Assembly: GCA_905221605.1 (NCBI GenBank) | Contig: CAJNDS010002231.1 | Coordinates: 515,001 to 564,750 of the forward strand | Direction of reading: 5' to 3' | Length of the DNA stretch: 49,750 nucleotides | Source of the DNA: Symbiodinium natans | Lineage: Eukaryota > Sar > Dinophyceae > Suessiales > Symbiodiniaceae | Shown here: piece after piece, positions 8,609-16,588 of the stretch | Layout of the letters: each line of letters starts with the position of its first letter | Numbering within the stretch: the stretch's first letter is position 1 | Program-made: the position numbers and the translations under genes | Notes under the pieces: model-generated | The model's input: only the letters and a program-made list of their open reading frames with translations | The model's database searches: none | Told to the model about the DNA's origin: nothing

Positions 8609-10801
8609 ATGGACACCCCGGTGTCATTGCCTCGGGATGTCAGCAGCGGGAGCGATCCTGGTGACGTGTCCCTGCCTGATGATGTGACGAGCAACGCAGG
8701 GGATTCTCCGGGTCTGCTTGATGAGAATGTCGAGCTGCCTCCTGAAGAGGGAAGTTTGCAGACCAAGTGTCGCTGCAAGCGTGGTTGTGTTGCGTTGCTG
8801 CCACCAGGTGTGCTGGAACAGCAGCGCTTTCGAATGGAAGGCCTTGATCGAGTTCGGCGACATGCTCAGGTCTTTGCATCTCTGAGAGATGACGCCAGCC
8901 GAGCACCAGATGGCTCAATCACAACTGTCTGCTATAAGGTGAATGGCCACACTGTCTGCCGTGGTCTGTGGCAGTATGTAAACATGGTGACCCCTCAGAC
9001 TGTTGATGCCTTTCGCAAAAGCATCCTGGCTGGAGAGGTGACTGCACCAGTGCGAGGCCCATGTTTGCGAGTCAAAGACAAGCAGCAGTTTTGGCGAGTT
9101 GATGCCTGGTTTCTGGAGCTGTACACATCTTTGGGAGAGCCCAAGCCAACTGAATCCCCTGGTGACCATCAGACTGACACAGAGCATGAAGTTGTTCATT
9201 CCGATCACCCTCTCTGGGCTTTGAGTGTTGCGTCGGGGCCAGACTGCCGTGTTGTCGCCAAGAGGAACCTGAACCCTCAAACTTTGAGAGCCCTCTACGC
9301 CTTCTACACACAGGACGCTGGCAACGAGGAGTTGGTAAGTGAGAGCACCTTCAGTCGCTGTTGGCGTGAACGCTGGAAGAAGTTTCTGGAAATGAAGAAT
9401 GAAGGCACAGGGCAGCGATGCAAAGTCTGTGCCAAATTTGATGAAGCGATGAACCAGGCAAGCTGCAAGGATGAGTTTCTCGACCTTTCCAAGCAGAAAG
9501 CAGTGCATGTGCGTCAATCGATGGCTGACAGAAATGTCAATGTGCGGGGCAATGTTTTGGCCACCAGAGCAGCGCAGCAAGCACGTGCCACTGGTATGCC
9601 CTCGACAACTTCCTTTATGAAAATGCAGATCGACGGGATGGATCAAGCCAAATTCCGTTGTCCAAGACCTCAGGGGACCTTGAAAGGTTCGGCCTATGAG
9701 CTGTGGAGACCACAGCTGCACCTCACAGGCTGCACATGCTTCGGACATTTTGATGCATTTTTCTTGCTTGGGCACGATCAACCCAAGGATAGTAACATGC
9801 AATCCACAGTCCTTGCCCGGGCACTGGACCTGCTTACTGCCCGTGTGGGACTGCAAGGGTTTCCGAGGGCCCTGATACTTTCTGTTGACAATACGCCGAG
9901 AGAAAGCAAGAACACCTTTTTTGCGCAGTTTGCAGCAGCGTTGCTGCTTTTGCGCTGCTTCGATTCAGTAGAAGTTCAATATTTACAAGCTGGCCACACA
10001 AAGAATGAACTGGACCAGAGGTTTTCATCTGTTGCCCGAGTTCTAAATGACGCCGGTGCTTTGGAGGATGATGAGGAGTTTTTGCAGTACATGCAAACAC
10101 ATGTCAGGCCGTTTGAAGGAAGAGAGGTCATTTGTGAGAAGATGTCTGGCGCACGGGACTTCCAGGCATGGTTTGAGATTGCCAATATGCATGTGCAGGG
10201 CCTGACATCGACAAAGGGGCTACCAGAAGCAAACCATTTGTGGCGGTTTGTGAGACGTGAAGATCACCCGTTGCCAGATGAGATTGAGTGCCATCATCCA
10301 GACTGGCAGTCTTTGCCCTCAAACCCTGATGATGTTATTCTTTGTTTGAAGCAGTTCATTTCCAGCCCTGACCAGTCGCAACCCCCGCAGCTTTTCATGC
10401 CAGCCAGTGCTGCAGAGCAGCTCACGAAACAAACTTTGCAGCCAGCACTCCGGAGGCCTTTGAGTGATGAACAGGTGAAAGAGTTCCAAAAAACTGCGAC
10501 GTTCGTGGGCAAGCATCCTTGGAATTTGTTTAAAGGCGAAGCCTTCCTGAGGAAGCTTTGTGCTGAAAACCAAGCAGGCATCAGCGGGACCCCCCCCGTT
10601 TTGCAAGCACTGTTTCAGTCTCGTTGCGCGGTTGATCAAGAAACTGCCCCAATTGTGGCCCAACCCTGTGCACGAGCAGCAGCTCCGCGGCCAGTTCGTG
10701 TGAGGAGGGTCTTGAAGCGGCCCGCTGCTGCAAAAGCTGCCGCTCCGCGTGCCAAAGCCAAGGTGCGGCTGAGGCCTGCTGCACAGCTGGATGCGCAGTG
10801 A
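8609..10801 (+). CDS. Candidate DDE/RNase H-fold transposase
   Basis: This 730-residue protein starts at ATG 8609 and ends TGA at 10801. The N-terminus is acidic with SLPDDV and ELPPEE motifs, then a cysteine cluster (CRCKRGC, about residues 53-59). The middle holds a pattern I associate with algal and animal proteins carrying a DUF7869-like domain, considered RNase H-like: QIDGMD (Asp342), SVDNTPRESKN (Asp427) and GHTKNELDQRFS (Glu467, Asp469), a plausible D-D-E/D triad. CKVCAKFD (about residues 271-278) may bind zinc. The C-terminus is basic and Ala/Pro-rich (KRPAAAKAAAPRAKAK), a likely nuclear signal. It is the first gene after the left end, fitting a mobilising enzyme. The family name is recalled rather than searched, and the transposase role is inferred from motif spacing and context. 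Confidence 0.65.
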   Translation: MDTPVSLPRDVSSGSDPGDVSLPDDVTSNAGDSPGLLDENVELPPEEGSLQTKCRCKRGCVALLPPGVLEQQRFRMEGLDRVRRHAQVFASLRDDASRAPDGSITTVCYKVNGHTVCRGLWQYVNMVTPQTVDAFRKSILAGEVTAPVRGPCLRVKDKQQFWRVDAWFLELYTSLGEPKPTESPGDHQTDTEHEVVHSDHPLWALSVASGPDCRVVAKRNLNPQTLRALYAFYTQDAGNEELVSESTFSRCWRERWKKFLEMKNEGTGQRCKVCAKFDEAMNQASCKDEFLDLSKQKAVHVRQSMADRNVNVRGNVLATRAAQQARATGMPSTTSFMKMQIDGMDQAKFRCPRPQGTLKGSAYELWRPQLHLTGCTCFGHFDAFFLLGHDQPKDSNMQSTVLARALDLLTARVGLQGFPRALILSVDNTPRESKNTFFAQFAAALLLLRCFDSVEVQYLQAGHTKNELDQRFSSVARVLNDAGALEDDEEFLQYMQTHVRPFEGREVICEKMSGARDFQAWFEIANMHVQGLTSTKGLPEANHLWRFVRREDHPLPDEIECHHPDWQSLPSNPDDVILCLKQFISSPDQSQPPQLFMPASAAEQLTKQTLQPALRRPLSDEQVKEFQKTATFVGKHPWNLFKGEAFLRKLCAENQAGISGTPPVLQALFQSRCAVDQETAPIVAQPCARAAAPRPVRVRRVLKRPAAAKAAAPRAKAKVRLRPAAQLDAQ

Positions 10802-11461
10802 AATGAAGTGCATGCTGATCTGCTTTGGGTGTCCTTGCCATGCTGGGCAATCAACACTGCCAAACTGCCACGTTGAGACATGATATGTCATGCCTGTTTT
10901 GGGTTCTAACCAGCTGCCAGACTGTATTTTCTCATTTACCGTAGGTGCATCAAGCACAATGCTTGCTGGAGTCTCTCTGACAACAGCTAGACGATGTCTA
11001 CGTTTGCTCCTTGTCTTTGCGGCCTGGCGCAACCATGTGGCCTTGGATCTCCCACGAGACATGCCGGCAGTCTTCCTGCTGGTACTGACAGATGTTAAGT
11101 GGTTCTCCGACAAAGTCACCCAGTATCTGTGTCTCCGAGATTCGCTGGCCCTGCTTCATGTCAGCAAAAGGATGCACCTTTCCAACCGAGACTCCTACTG
11201 AGAAGCTGACGGCTGCATTGTCTCGTCGCTCTATAGAAACAGAAACACTGACAGCCAGCTTGCTGGCAGCCAGATCTAAGACAGTTTTTTTTGCGTGCCT
11301 GCAGGGCAGTTGGTATTGCATGCGAAGCTGTGTGTTGTTGTGAGTGCAGTTTGCAGCTGACAGAAGTTACTTGCAGTCTGTGTGGTTGCATTCCCTGAGG
11401 CAGTGTTCAGCGTTTTGCTCCTGGGTCTCTTCTTGTTTCACCCTTGCCCAGCTCTCTGCCC
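10802..11461 (+). other. Intergenic region between transposase candidate and gene 2
   Basis: The stretch holds the 3' region of gene 1, one palindrome (11254-11267) and an upstream leader ending in pyrimidine-rich DNA (TTGTTTCACCCTTGCCCAG) shortly before the next ATG. Short open frames of about 80-100 codons occur but carry no recognisable protein features. Confidence 0.45.
11254..11267. repeat. Palindrome GCCAGC-TT-GCTGGC
   Basis: A member of the palindrome family, in the noncoding region downstream of the transposase-candidate gene. It is extended by CAG on one side and AGCCAG on the other. Confidence 0.75.
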
Positions 11462-12242
11462 ATGGCGTGCTCCCAAGAGTCCCACGCACATCGTGAGGAA
11501 GACGAACTCTCCTTGCCAGATGATGTTGGTTCAGAAGCAGAAACCCAGGCAGATGTTCTCCAGGGGTTCTTTGCAAATGTTTGTTCAAATGTTTGCCCTA
11601 GGCCCTAAACCTGTACAGCCTACAGTTTTGTGGTGTTAGGCTTTAGGGCTTAGGGTTTAGGGATTTTCATTTGTGGTGAATATATTCAGATCCCATGCCC
11701 AGGTGTTGCCTGCTGCTGCGGTAGCCGCGGGGCAAACAGGCTTCACAACTCCACAGCAAGAGCCGCCGCTTGACTCGGACGGTGAGGTGATCGGTTCGCC
11801 CAAGGCTGCCAGTCCGCTTTGTGAGGGCTCACAGCCTTTGAAAAGGCTGTGTGCCAGCTCCCACTTGGGTTCGCCTCGGCCGCCTCTCGCCGAGAAGAAG
11901 AAGGCAAAGGCTAAGGCTAAGGCGCCGAAGAAGGTTCCCGCAAGCAGCGTCAAAGCCAAGAAGCGTCCTGCCGCAGCGAAAGGCCCGAAAGGCCCCAACA
12001 CTGGACCCTCCGACCCTGAGAAGCCTCTCTCGAAGGCTCGCGTGGTCTCTGCCAGTGTGCCAAAGCGGTCCTACGTGCAGGCAAAGTCCAGCCCAGGCGG
12101 CCGCTTCCGCCTCATCATCGAGTTCCCCGAGAGGAAGTATGCCAACCACCGCGAGCTGGCCATCCATGTGCGTGACAAGATAGAGAGTGAGCAGCTGACC
12201 TACACTGCTGCTCGTGCTTTGAAGGATAGCATGAGGGCGTAG
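11462..12242 (+). CDS. Small basic nuclear-type protein, two exons
   Basis: The proposed model is exon 1 11462-11548 (ATG, MACSQESHAHREEDELSLPD, ending ETQ), a GC-AG intron 11549-11702, and exon 2 11703-12242, phase 0 at both junctions (CAG|GC...CCCAG|GTG). The intron carries telomere-like TTTAGGG units. Exon 1 repeats the acidic SLPDDV motif of the transposase candidate. Exon 2 has a Lys/Ala/Pro-rich region (AEKKKAKAKAKAPKK, KKRPAAAKGPKG) typical of DNA-binding or nuclear tails, then a more structured end (RFRLIIEFPERKYANHRELA) of about 60 residues. No known domain was recognised. A DNA-binding accessory role is inference. The alternative is that only exon 2 is real, since it lacks an ATG. 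Confidence 0.5.
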
Positions 12243-12434
12243 TTTTGCTTCAGAGCCAGTGAAAGCTTTCATGTCTGCCGGCTGCTGCAGTGGCCGTCAC
12301 AGTCACAGCAGCGTTTCGGGTCACCTGTTGCCAGAGGCAGCGTTTTGTGTGAAGGCCTTCCTGAAAGTCTTTTGAAACGGCGCTGTGAGCAGAGCGAAGA
12401 GACGAGCAGTAACAGTCACAGACTGCTTCATGGA

Positions 12435-12450
12435 GGCCAGCTTGCTGGCC
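12435..12450. repeat. Palindrome GGCCAGC-TT-GCTGGCC
   Basis: Same perfect 7 bp-arm palindrome, downstream of gene 2. The flanks GGA and ACCAGG are shared with the copy at 18366-18381. Confidence 0.8.
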
Positions 12451-12586
12451 ACCAGGATGAAAGTCAGTCAGGGGCAGTCATCATTGCAATTGGTCTTCCT
12501 GCTTATGATACAACTTGCTTGTGGGCAGTGTTTTTCTCAGTGAAGTTAGTTTTTGTTCCCAGGTGCCTGCTGCTCCCGGGTCCCTC

Positions 12587-13639
12587 ATGACAGACTCCAT
12601 GAGCATATCGTTGCCCTCTTCTGTGTGCAGTGAGCAGTGCTGCAGCCCTGTTTCTGCTGCGGATGATAGTCGTGCACAGACAGATGTGGACCTGCAGCGT
12701 CCTGGAAGCACCGCTCTGACTGTCGCAGAGGTGGAACTTCCACCTGATGTCTCAGGCGATGAGGGGGCTGATTCTGATGTGCTGGAAGACTGCTGTGAGA
12801 GTGACAGTGACGCTCCTTGCCTCTTGGATGAGGGTGAGTTGGACTCAGACCCAGAGTGTGCTGACCCACCTGTCAATGTGGATCGTCCTCAAGAAGGACA
12901 GCGTGTCAAAGTTCCCTCACCAGCAGTTGCCAGTGACTTGAACCCGAAGGTTGATGGATACCAAGACATAGCAGAAGTGTACTCCCCAGCGCGCACGCTC
13001 CCACTTGCTTGGCAACTGGGCCTTTGTGGAAACCTCTCCCTTGACCTCGCCACGGGCTGGGACTTTCGCGATCCACGCAACCGCCAGCTAGTCTTGGAAC
13101 TCCTGGGCAGACTGCAGATTCTTTTCTGCATTGTGTGCCCGCCATGCAGAGCCTTCAGCGAGCTTCAAAGACTCTGGAATTTCCGGAGGCTCCCTGTGGA
13201 GAGAGTTCGTGCCATCATGGATGAAGGGCTTGAGTACTTGAGCCATGCCATGCAGATAGCCGAAGCCCAGGTGAGTGCTGGGAGGTTCTTTGTGTTTGAA
13301 CATCCTTACCGGGCGTCCAGCTGGGCCACTCCTGTTGTCCAACGTGTTCTTGCACTTCCAAAGGTAGGTGTCGTGACAATCGACCTTTGTTACTTTGGGC
13401 TGGTTTCGAAGGTCCACCAAAAGCCCGTTAGAAAGAGAACAAAGATCATGACAAACAGTCCTTACTTGATGCAGGAGCTGAAAGGCTGTATGTGTCCTCG
13501 CACTCATGAGCACCAAGTGCTTCAAGGTGCCGAAGGTGGGGTTTCCCGCACTGCTTGGGCACAAATCTACCCACCTCAATTTTGTAGGGTGCTGGCAGCT
13601 GCCGCGAAAAAACACGCGGATGATGCTGTGCAGCCGTGA
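12587..13639 (+). CDS. C5-cytosine methyltransferase-like protein
   Basis: This 350-residue protein starts at ATG 12587, 25 bases after a good acceptor-like tract (TTTTTGTTCCCAG). The first 120 residues are acidic (ELPPDVSGDEGADSD), like the N-termini of the two preceding genes. The C-terminal domain (about residues 140-345) shows PPC (185-187) followed by FSEL... as CRAFSEL, corresponding to the catalytic PPC of motif IV, and FEHP (237-240) at the place of the ENV/EHP-type motif. The downstream text VGVVTIDLCYFGLVSK...PVRKRTKIMTNSP resembles a family common in dinoflagellate repeats. An obvious SAM-binding FxGxG motif I was not found, so activity is uncertain. It may modify element DNA, or be a degenerate, non-methylating relative. 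Confidence 0.6.
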   Translation: MTDSMSISLPSSVCSEQCCSPVSAADDSRAQTDVDLQRPGSTALTVAEVELPPDVSGDEGADSDVLEDCCESDSDAPCLLDEGELDSDPECADPPVNVDRPQEGQRVKVPSPAVASDLNPKVDGYQDIAEVYSPARTLPLAWQLGLCGNLSLDLATGWDFRDPRNRQLVLELLGRLQILFCIVCPPCRAFSELQRLWNFRRLPVERVRAIMDEGLEYLSHAMQIAEAQVSAGRFFVFEHPYRASSWATPVVQRVLALPKVGVVTIDLCYFGLVSKVHQKPVRKRTKIMTNSPYLMQELKGCMCPRTHEHQVLQGAEGGVSRTAWAQIYPPQFCRVLAAAAKKHADDAVQP

Positions 13640-14000
13640 AAAGTCGGACAGAGTTGGACAGCTAACAGCCTTCCTTGTCAAGCTTGAAGCCCGGAGAAGC
13701 GCAGGGAGTCAGGCCAAAAACAAGTTGTGGTCTCTGCTGCAGCAGTTTGTGAGTGTGGGTGCAGTTCGTCAGGGCTTCGGGTTCCGTGACTAGGCCAGGG
13801 CGGCTCCAACCCCACAAAATCAGGGTTTAGGGTGTAGGGTTTAGGTTTAGGGTTTAAAGTTAGGGTTTAGGGTTTAGGCTTTATTTTAATGGGCTTAGGA
13901 ATTAATTAAAGGGTTTAGGAGCCTAGGGTTTAAATTTTTTTTCTGTCGAGGCTTACAATCCAGCGCAACGGGGGGGGGCCGATTTGAGGGGCGGAGAAGT

Positions 14001-14022
14001 GCTGATTTCAAATGAAACCGGC
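14001..14022. repeat. Imperfect hairpin, copy 1
   Basis: GCTGATTTCA-AA-TGAAACCGGC is a near-perfect inverted repeat. It is followed by a G-rich tract and is related to the perfect copy at 14117-14138. Confidence 0.65.
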
Positions 14023-14116
14023 GCAAAGTCGGGGTCTGGGGGGGGGCCGGCGCAACGGGGGGGTCAAAAAACAGAGGGTGGGTTGTGCTGGGGGGCCACA
14101 CACTCAAACGCCCTGT

Positions 14117-14138
14117 GCTGGTTTCAGATGAAACCAGC
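14117..14138. repeat. Perfect hairpin, copy 2
   Basis: Arms GCTGGTTTCA and TGAAACCAGC flank GA and are followed by GGAACGGGGGGG. It may be part of a small insertion or an RNA structure in the leader of gene 4. Confidence 0.7.
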
Positions 14139-14316
14139 GGAACGGGGGGGGTGGGAATCAGACCCTTGAGTTGTGCTGAAAAAAAATCCAGCGCGTCGCT
14201 TCTGGAAGCAGCACGTGCCAGCTGCAAGTCTTCAGTGGCCCAGGGTCTTTGTGCTTGGCTCAGTGCTAAAGTTTCTGTCTGTGCTTGAGGAAACCCAAAC
14301 TCTAAGTCTGCTCGTC

Positions 14317-15213
14317 ATGGCTTCTCCTGAGGACGCAGTGGCGCCAGTGACCCCGTCAACGTTGCCTTGCCCGGTAGATGCAGATGTGTCTATAGAGGCC
14401 CCTGATGAGGACAAGTTTGTCCAGGTGATGTTGGGCGACTTGACTGATGTCTTTCAGAAGTTTGGTGGACCGGCCCAGTACTTGCAGCAGAAACTTGTGA
14501 CAGAGAAAGACAGGACAGCCTTCAGGAACTACCTGCAGCAGCTGCTGCCTGAGCGGGACGACTGGCTCTACGTGGAAGACGCTGACCTTCCCAAGGTCAA
14601 GGACCATGAGATGGCCCAGCAGCTGCCCCAGACTGTGCACATCGCCAGCCTGGGCTTCGACAGTGCTTGCAGCTTGAAGCCCAGCCCGGGACTGAGTGTG
14701 GCGAACCAGTTGCTTGAGCACTACTTGAGGGACGGCTTTGTTACCGCCTCAGAGCCTTTGCTCATCACACAGGATGTCCAGTTTCCCGCTGGCCTCAACC
14801 CTCCGCTGCATGCTCACACGGGCCTGAAGTGCTTCAGCTTGGGCTATGTCAAAGGCATGGCCCGTGCAACTACAGCCTTGGCTTTGCTCCACCGTGCTTG
14901 GGTGCAGTCCTGGGACTTGCAGTCCTGCCACAAGAAGCTCTGGGAGTCCCTGCAGGTTGTGCATGTGCACCACCTGGAGACAGGAAGCAAGGTGGAAGAG
15001 GGCTTGAAAAACATGCAGTACTCTGCGCGTGGCAGCGTGCGCAAGGCCAACAGCGTGATACAGATTGTCAAGATGATCCAGGCCTTGCTGCAGCATGGCA
15101 TGCAGGACTTCTCGGTTTTCGTGCGGCAGTGGAACGCGATGGCCCCCTCCAGCCATCGCCTGGTGGGTAAGAAAGCCCAGGCGTTGAAGCTTCTGTTTGA
15201 CTCGGCCCCGCAG
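14317..15213 (+). CDS. Large accessory protein, exon 1
   Basis: The ATG at 14317 (MASPEDAVAPVTPS) opens 299 codons. The frame stays open beyond, but protein-like composition stops near 15213. The best model is an intron from 15214 to 15379 with GC at the donor (CCGCAG|GCCGG) and TTTGCGTAG|GTT at the acceptor, phase 0, joining DSAPQ to VVLDLVVQHV. An AG|G acceptor and a non-GT donor are known in dinoflagellates. The exon product is soluble-looking, with FQKFGGPAQYLQQKLVTEKD, SLGFDSACSLKPSPGLS and a central helical region. No known domain was recognised. Together with the two following segments it encodes a protein of roughly 1,130 residues, the largest cargo gene of the transposon. Confidence 0.6.
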
Positions 15214-15379
15214 GCCGGTTTTTTTGTCAGCTTAGGATTGAGCTTTAAAACTTTAAAGTGTTGTGAGAGTCTTGATTGACTTGATATGCCCAGGGCTTCG
15301 AGCGTTCTTCCATTCTTCTGATTCCTCTAGTGCTGCCTGTCAATGTCATTTAAGCACTGTATTCACCAAATTTGCGTAG
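15214..15379 (+). other. Probable GC-AG intron, 166 bp
   Basis: Donor CAG|GCCGGTTTTTTT, acceptor TTTGCGTAG|GTTG, phase 0. The reading frame closes inside it (TGA after SLD, and the acceptor TAG itself). Its size is close to the 154 bp intron proposed in gene 2. Confidence 0.5.
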
Positions 15380-16588
15380 GTTGTCTTGGACCTCGTGGTG
15401 CAGCACGTCGGGCGCTGTGGTTGGGAACTGTGCGCTTGGTCAGACGACAGCCTAGCCAGCAAGAAACTGTACCCTGGCCACCAGTTTCCTGCGAAGACGA
15501 AGGTTTGGCTCGCCCGCTTGAAAGTCTCTGACGAGAGCATGCTGCTGTTCGGCCAGCGCGTGCATTCGTCGCACGACAAGAAGCCCGACTACTTGCGGAA
15601 GGTGAAGGACGACCAGGCAGCCATGGAAGCCTTGGCTGAGCGTGCAGCCTTCATCTGGCACTGTGGCCAGGAGTTCCTCCAGCATGTCCCAGTGAAGGCT
15701 GCTGACATCCAGCTTTTCTTCTACGACGCTTGGGTGGCGGGCCACAGTGTCCTTGAAACAGAGGCCCAGGCCGCACTGCTGGACAAGTCCCCAGCCTTTG
15801 AGGTGACGAAGCATCTCTCGGCGCTGCGTGGGCTCATGGACTCCCACATGTTCTCTGCGCCGATCGCTACCTTGAGCGAGCCTGACAAAGAAGCCTTGGA
15901 CATTGACGCCTGGAAGCTGCAGGAGAAGCAGATGAAGTACGACATGACTGTCTACGCGAACTGGACGAAGAAGACCAGTGACGCAGAGACTGCCCGGGAA
16001 ACAGCTAGGCAAGAGTGGCGACTTAATCGCCGTGAGAAGTGCCAGGCAGCCACCTCCAACTTCATGGAGACCTGCTGCAAGCTTCAGGTCTGGGATGGCA
16101 AGAAGCCTGAGCGGTCAGTCGCTGAGGCTGCCAAGTTCAAGCGAGAGCTTGCAGAGAAGTCCTGTGGAGGCTCAGACCAGGTTCCCTGCCTGGTCTACCT
16201 GAACTACACTGCCCCGTGCCTCATCTATGCTGAGCATTCTGTGGCGCACCAGCACGTGCTCACCTGGGCAATGCATGAGTCACCTCAGTCTGCTGGCATT
16301 TTGCTGGCCCCGGCCTTCACATACAACAAAGGCCGCATCCACCTTGAGGAAAAGAAGTTGCTTGAAGTCTTTACCCAGGCTCACCTCAATGTCGACACGC
16401 ACTTCTCCCTGCTGTTTTCTGAGAAGCTGGACGCACGGGACTGCCGTCCCATGACGTACCCTGGGACCTGGGAGGCTTCTCTTCCCAGGAGCCGCAGATG
16501 TGTCGAAGTCCTTGTGGGCAGGCTGTTTGCTGAGGAAGCAGCAGAGAACGGCCCCGCAGCACTTTGTGAAGAGCCAAGACCTTCGTGA
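15380..16588 (+). CDS. Large accessory protein, second segment, ended early by a 7 bp duplication
   Basis: The exon starts after the acceptor at 15379 (VVLDLVVQHVGRCGWELCAW). It encodes about 360 residues of good-quality protein to about 16459, including a charged helical part near NWTKKTSDAETARETARQEW and a compact segment around CLVYLNYTAPCLIYAEHSVA. At 16460-16473 the heptamer CCTGGGA is present twice in tandem, which shifts the frame; the remaining codons to the stop at 16588 are out-of-frame. With only one copy counted, the frame joins directly to the next segment. Function is unknown, and no catalytic motif was recognised in this part. Confidence 0.65.
   Translation, partial: VVLDLVVQHVGRCGWELCAWSDDSLASKKLYPGHQFPAKTKVWLARLKVSDESMLLFGQRVHSSHDKKPDYLRKVKDDQAAMEALAERAAFIWHCGQEFLQHVPVKAADIQLFFYDAWVAGHSVLETEAQAALLDKSPAFEVTKHLSALRGLMDSHMFSAPIATLSEPDKEALDIDAWKLQEKQMKYDMTVYANWTKKTSDAETARETARQEWRLNRREKCQAATSNFMETCCKLQVWDGKKPERSVAEAAKFKRELAEKSCGGSDQVPCLVYLNYTAPCLIYAEHSVAHQHVLTWAMHESPQSAGILLAPAFTYNKGRIHLEEKKLLEVFTQAHLNVDTHFSLLFSEKLDARDCRPMTYPGTWEASLPRSRRCVEVLVGRLFAEEAAENGPAALCEEPRPS

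Larger units (their letters stand above)
13640..14316 (+). other. Intergenic region with telomere-like block and G-rich hairpin repeats
   Basis: A degenerate TTTAGGG block lies at about 13821-13880 and an AT-rich part follows. Then comes a G-tract-rich segment with two related hairpins (14001-14022 and 14117-14138), each near GGGGGGG runs. No coding region is supported until the ATG at 14317. Confidence 0.55.

Noticed and set aside
8915-9856. 313-codon open frame on - opposite the transposase candidate
   Set aside because: Antisense shadow of a GC-rich coding region; the + strand protein has clear motifs and this one does not.
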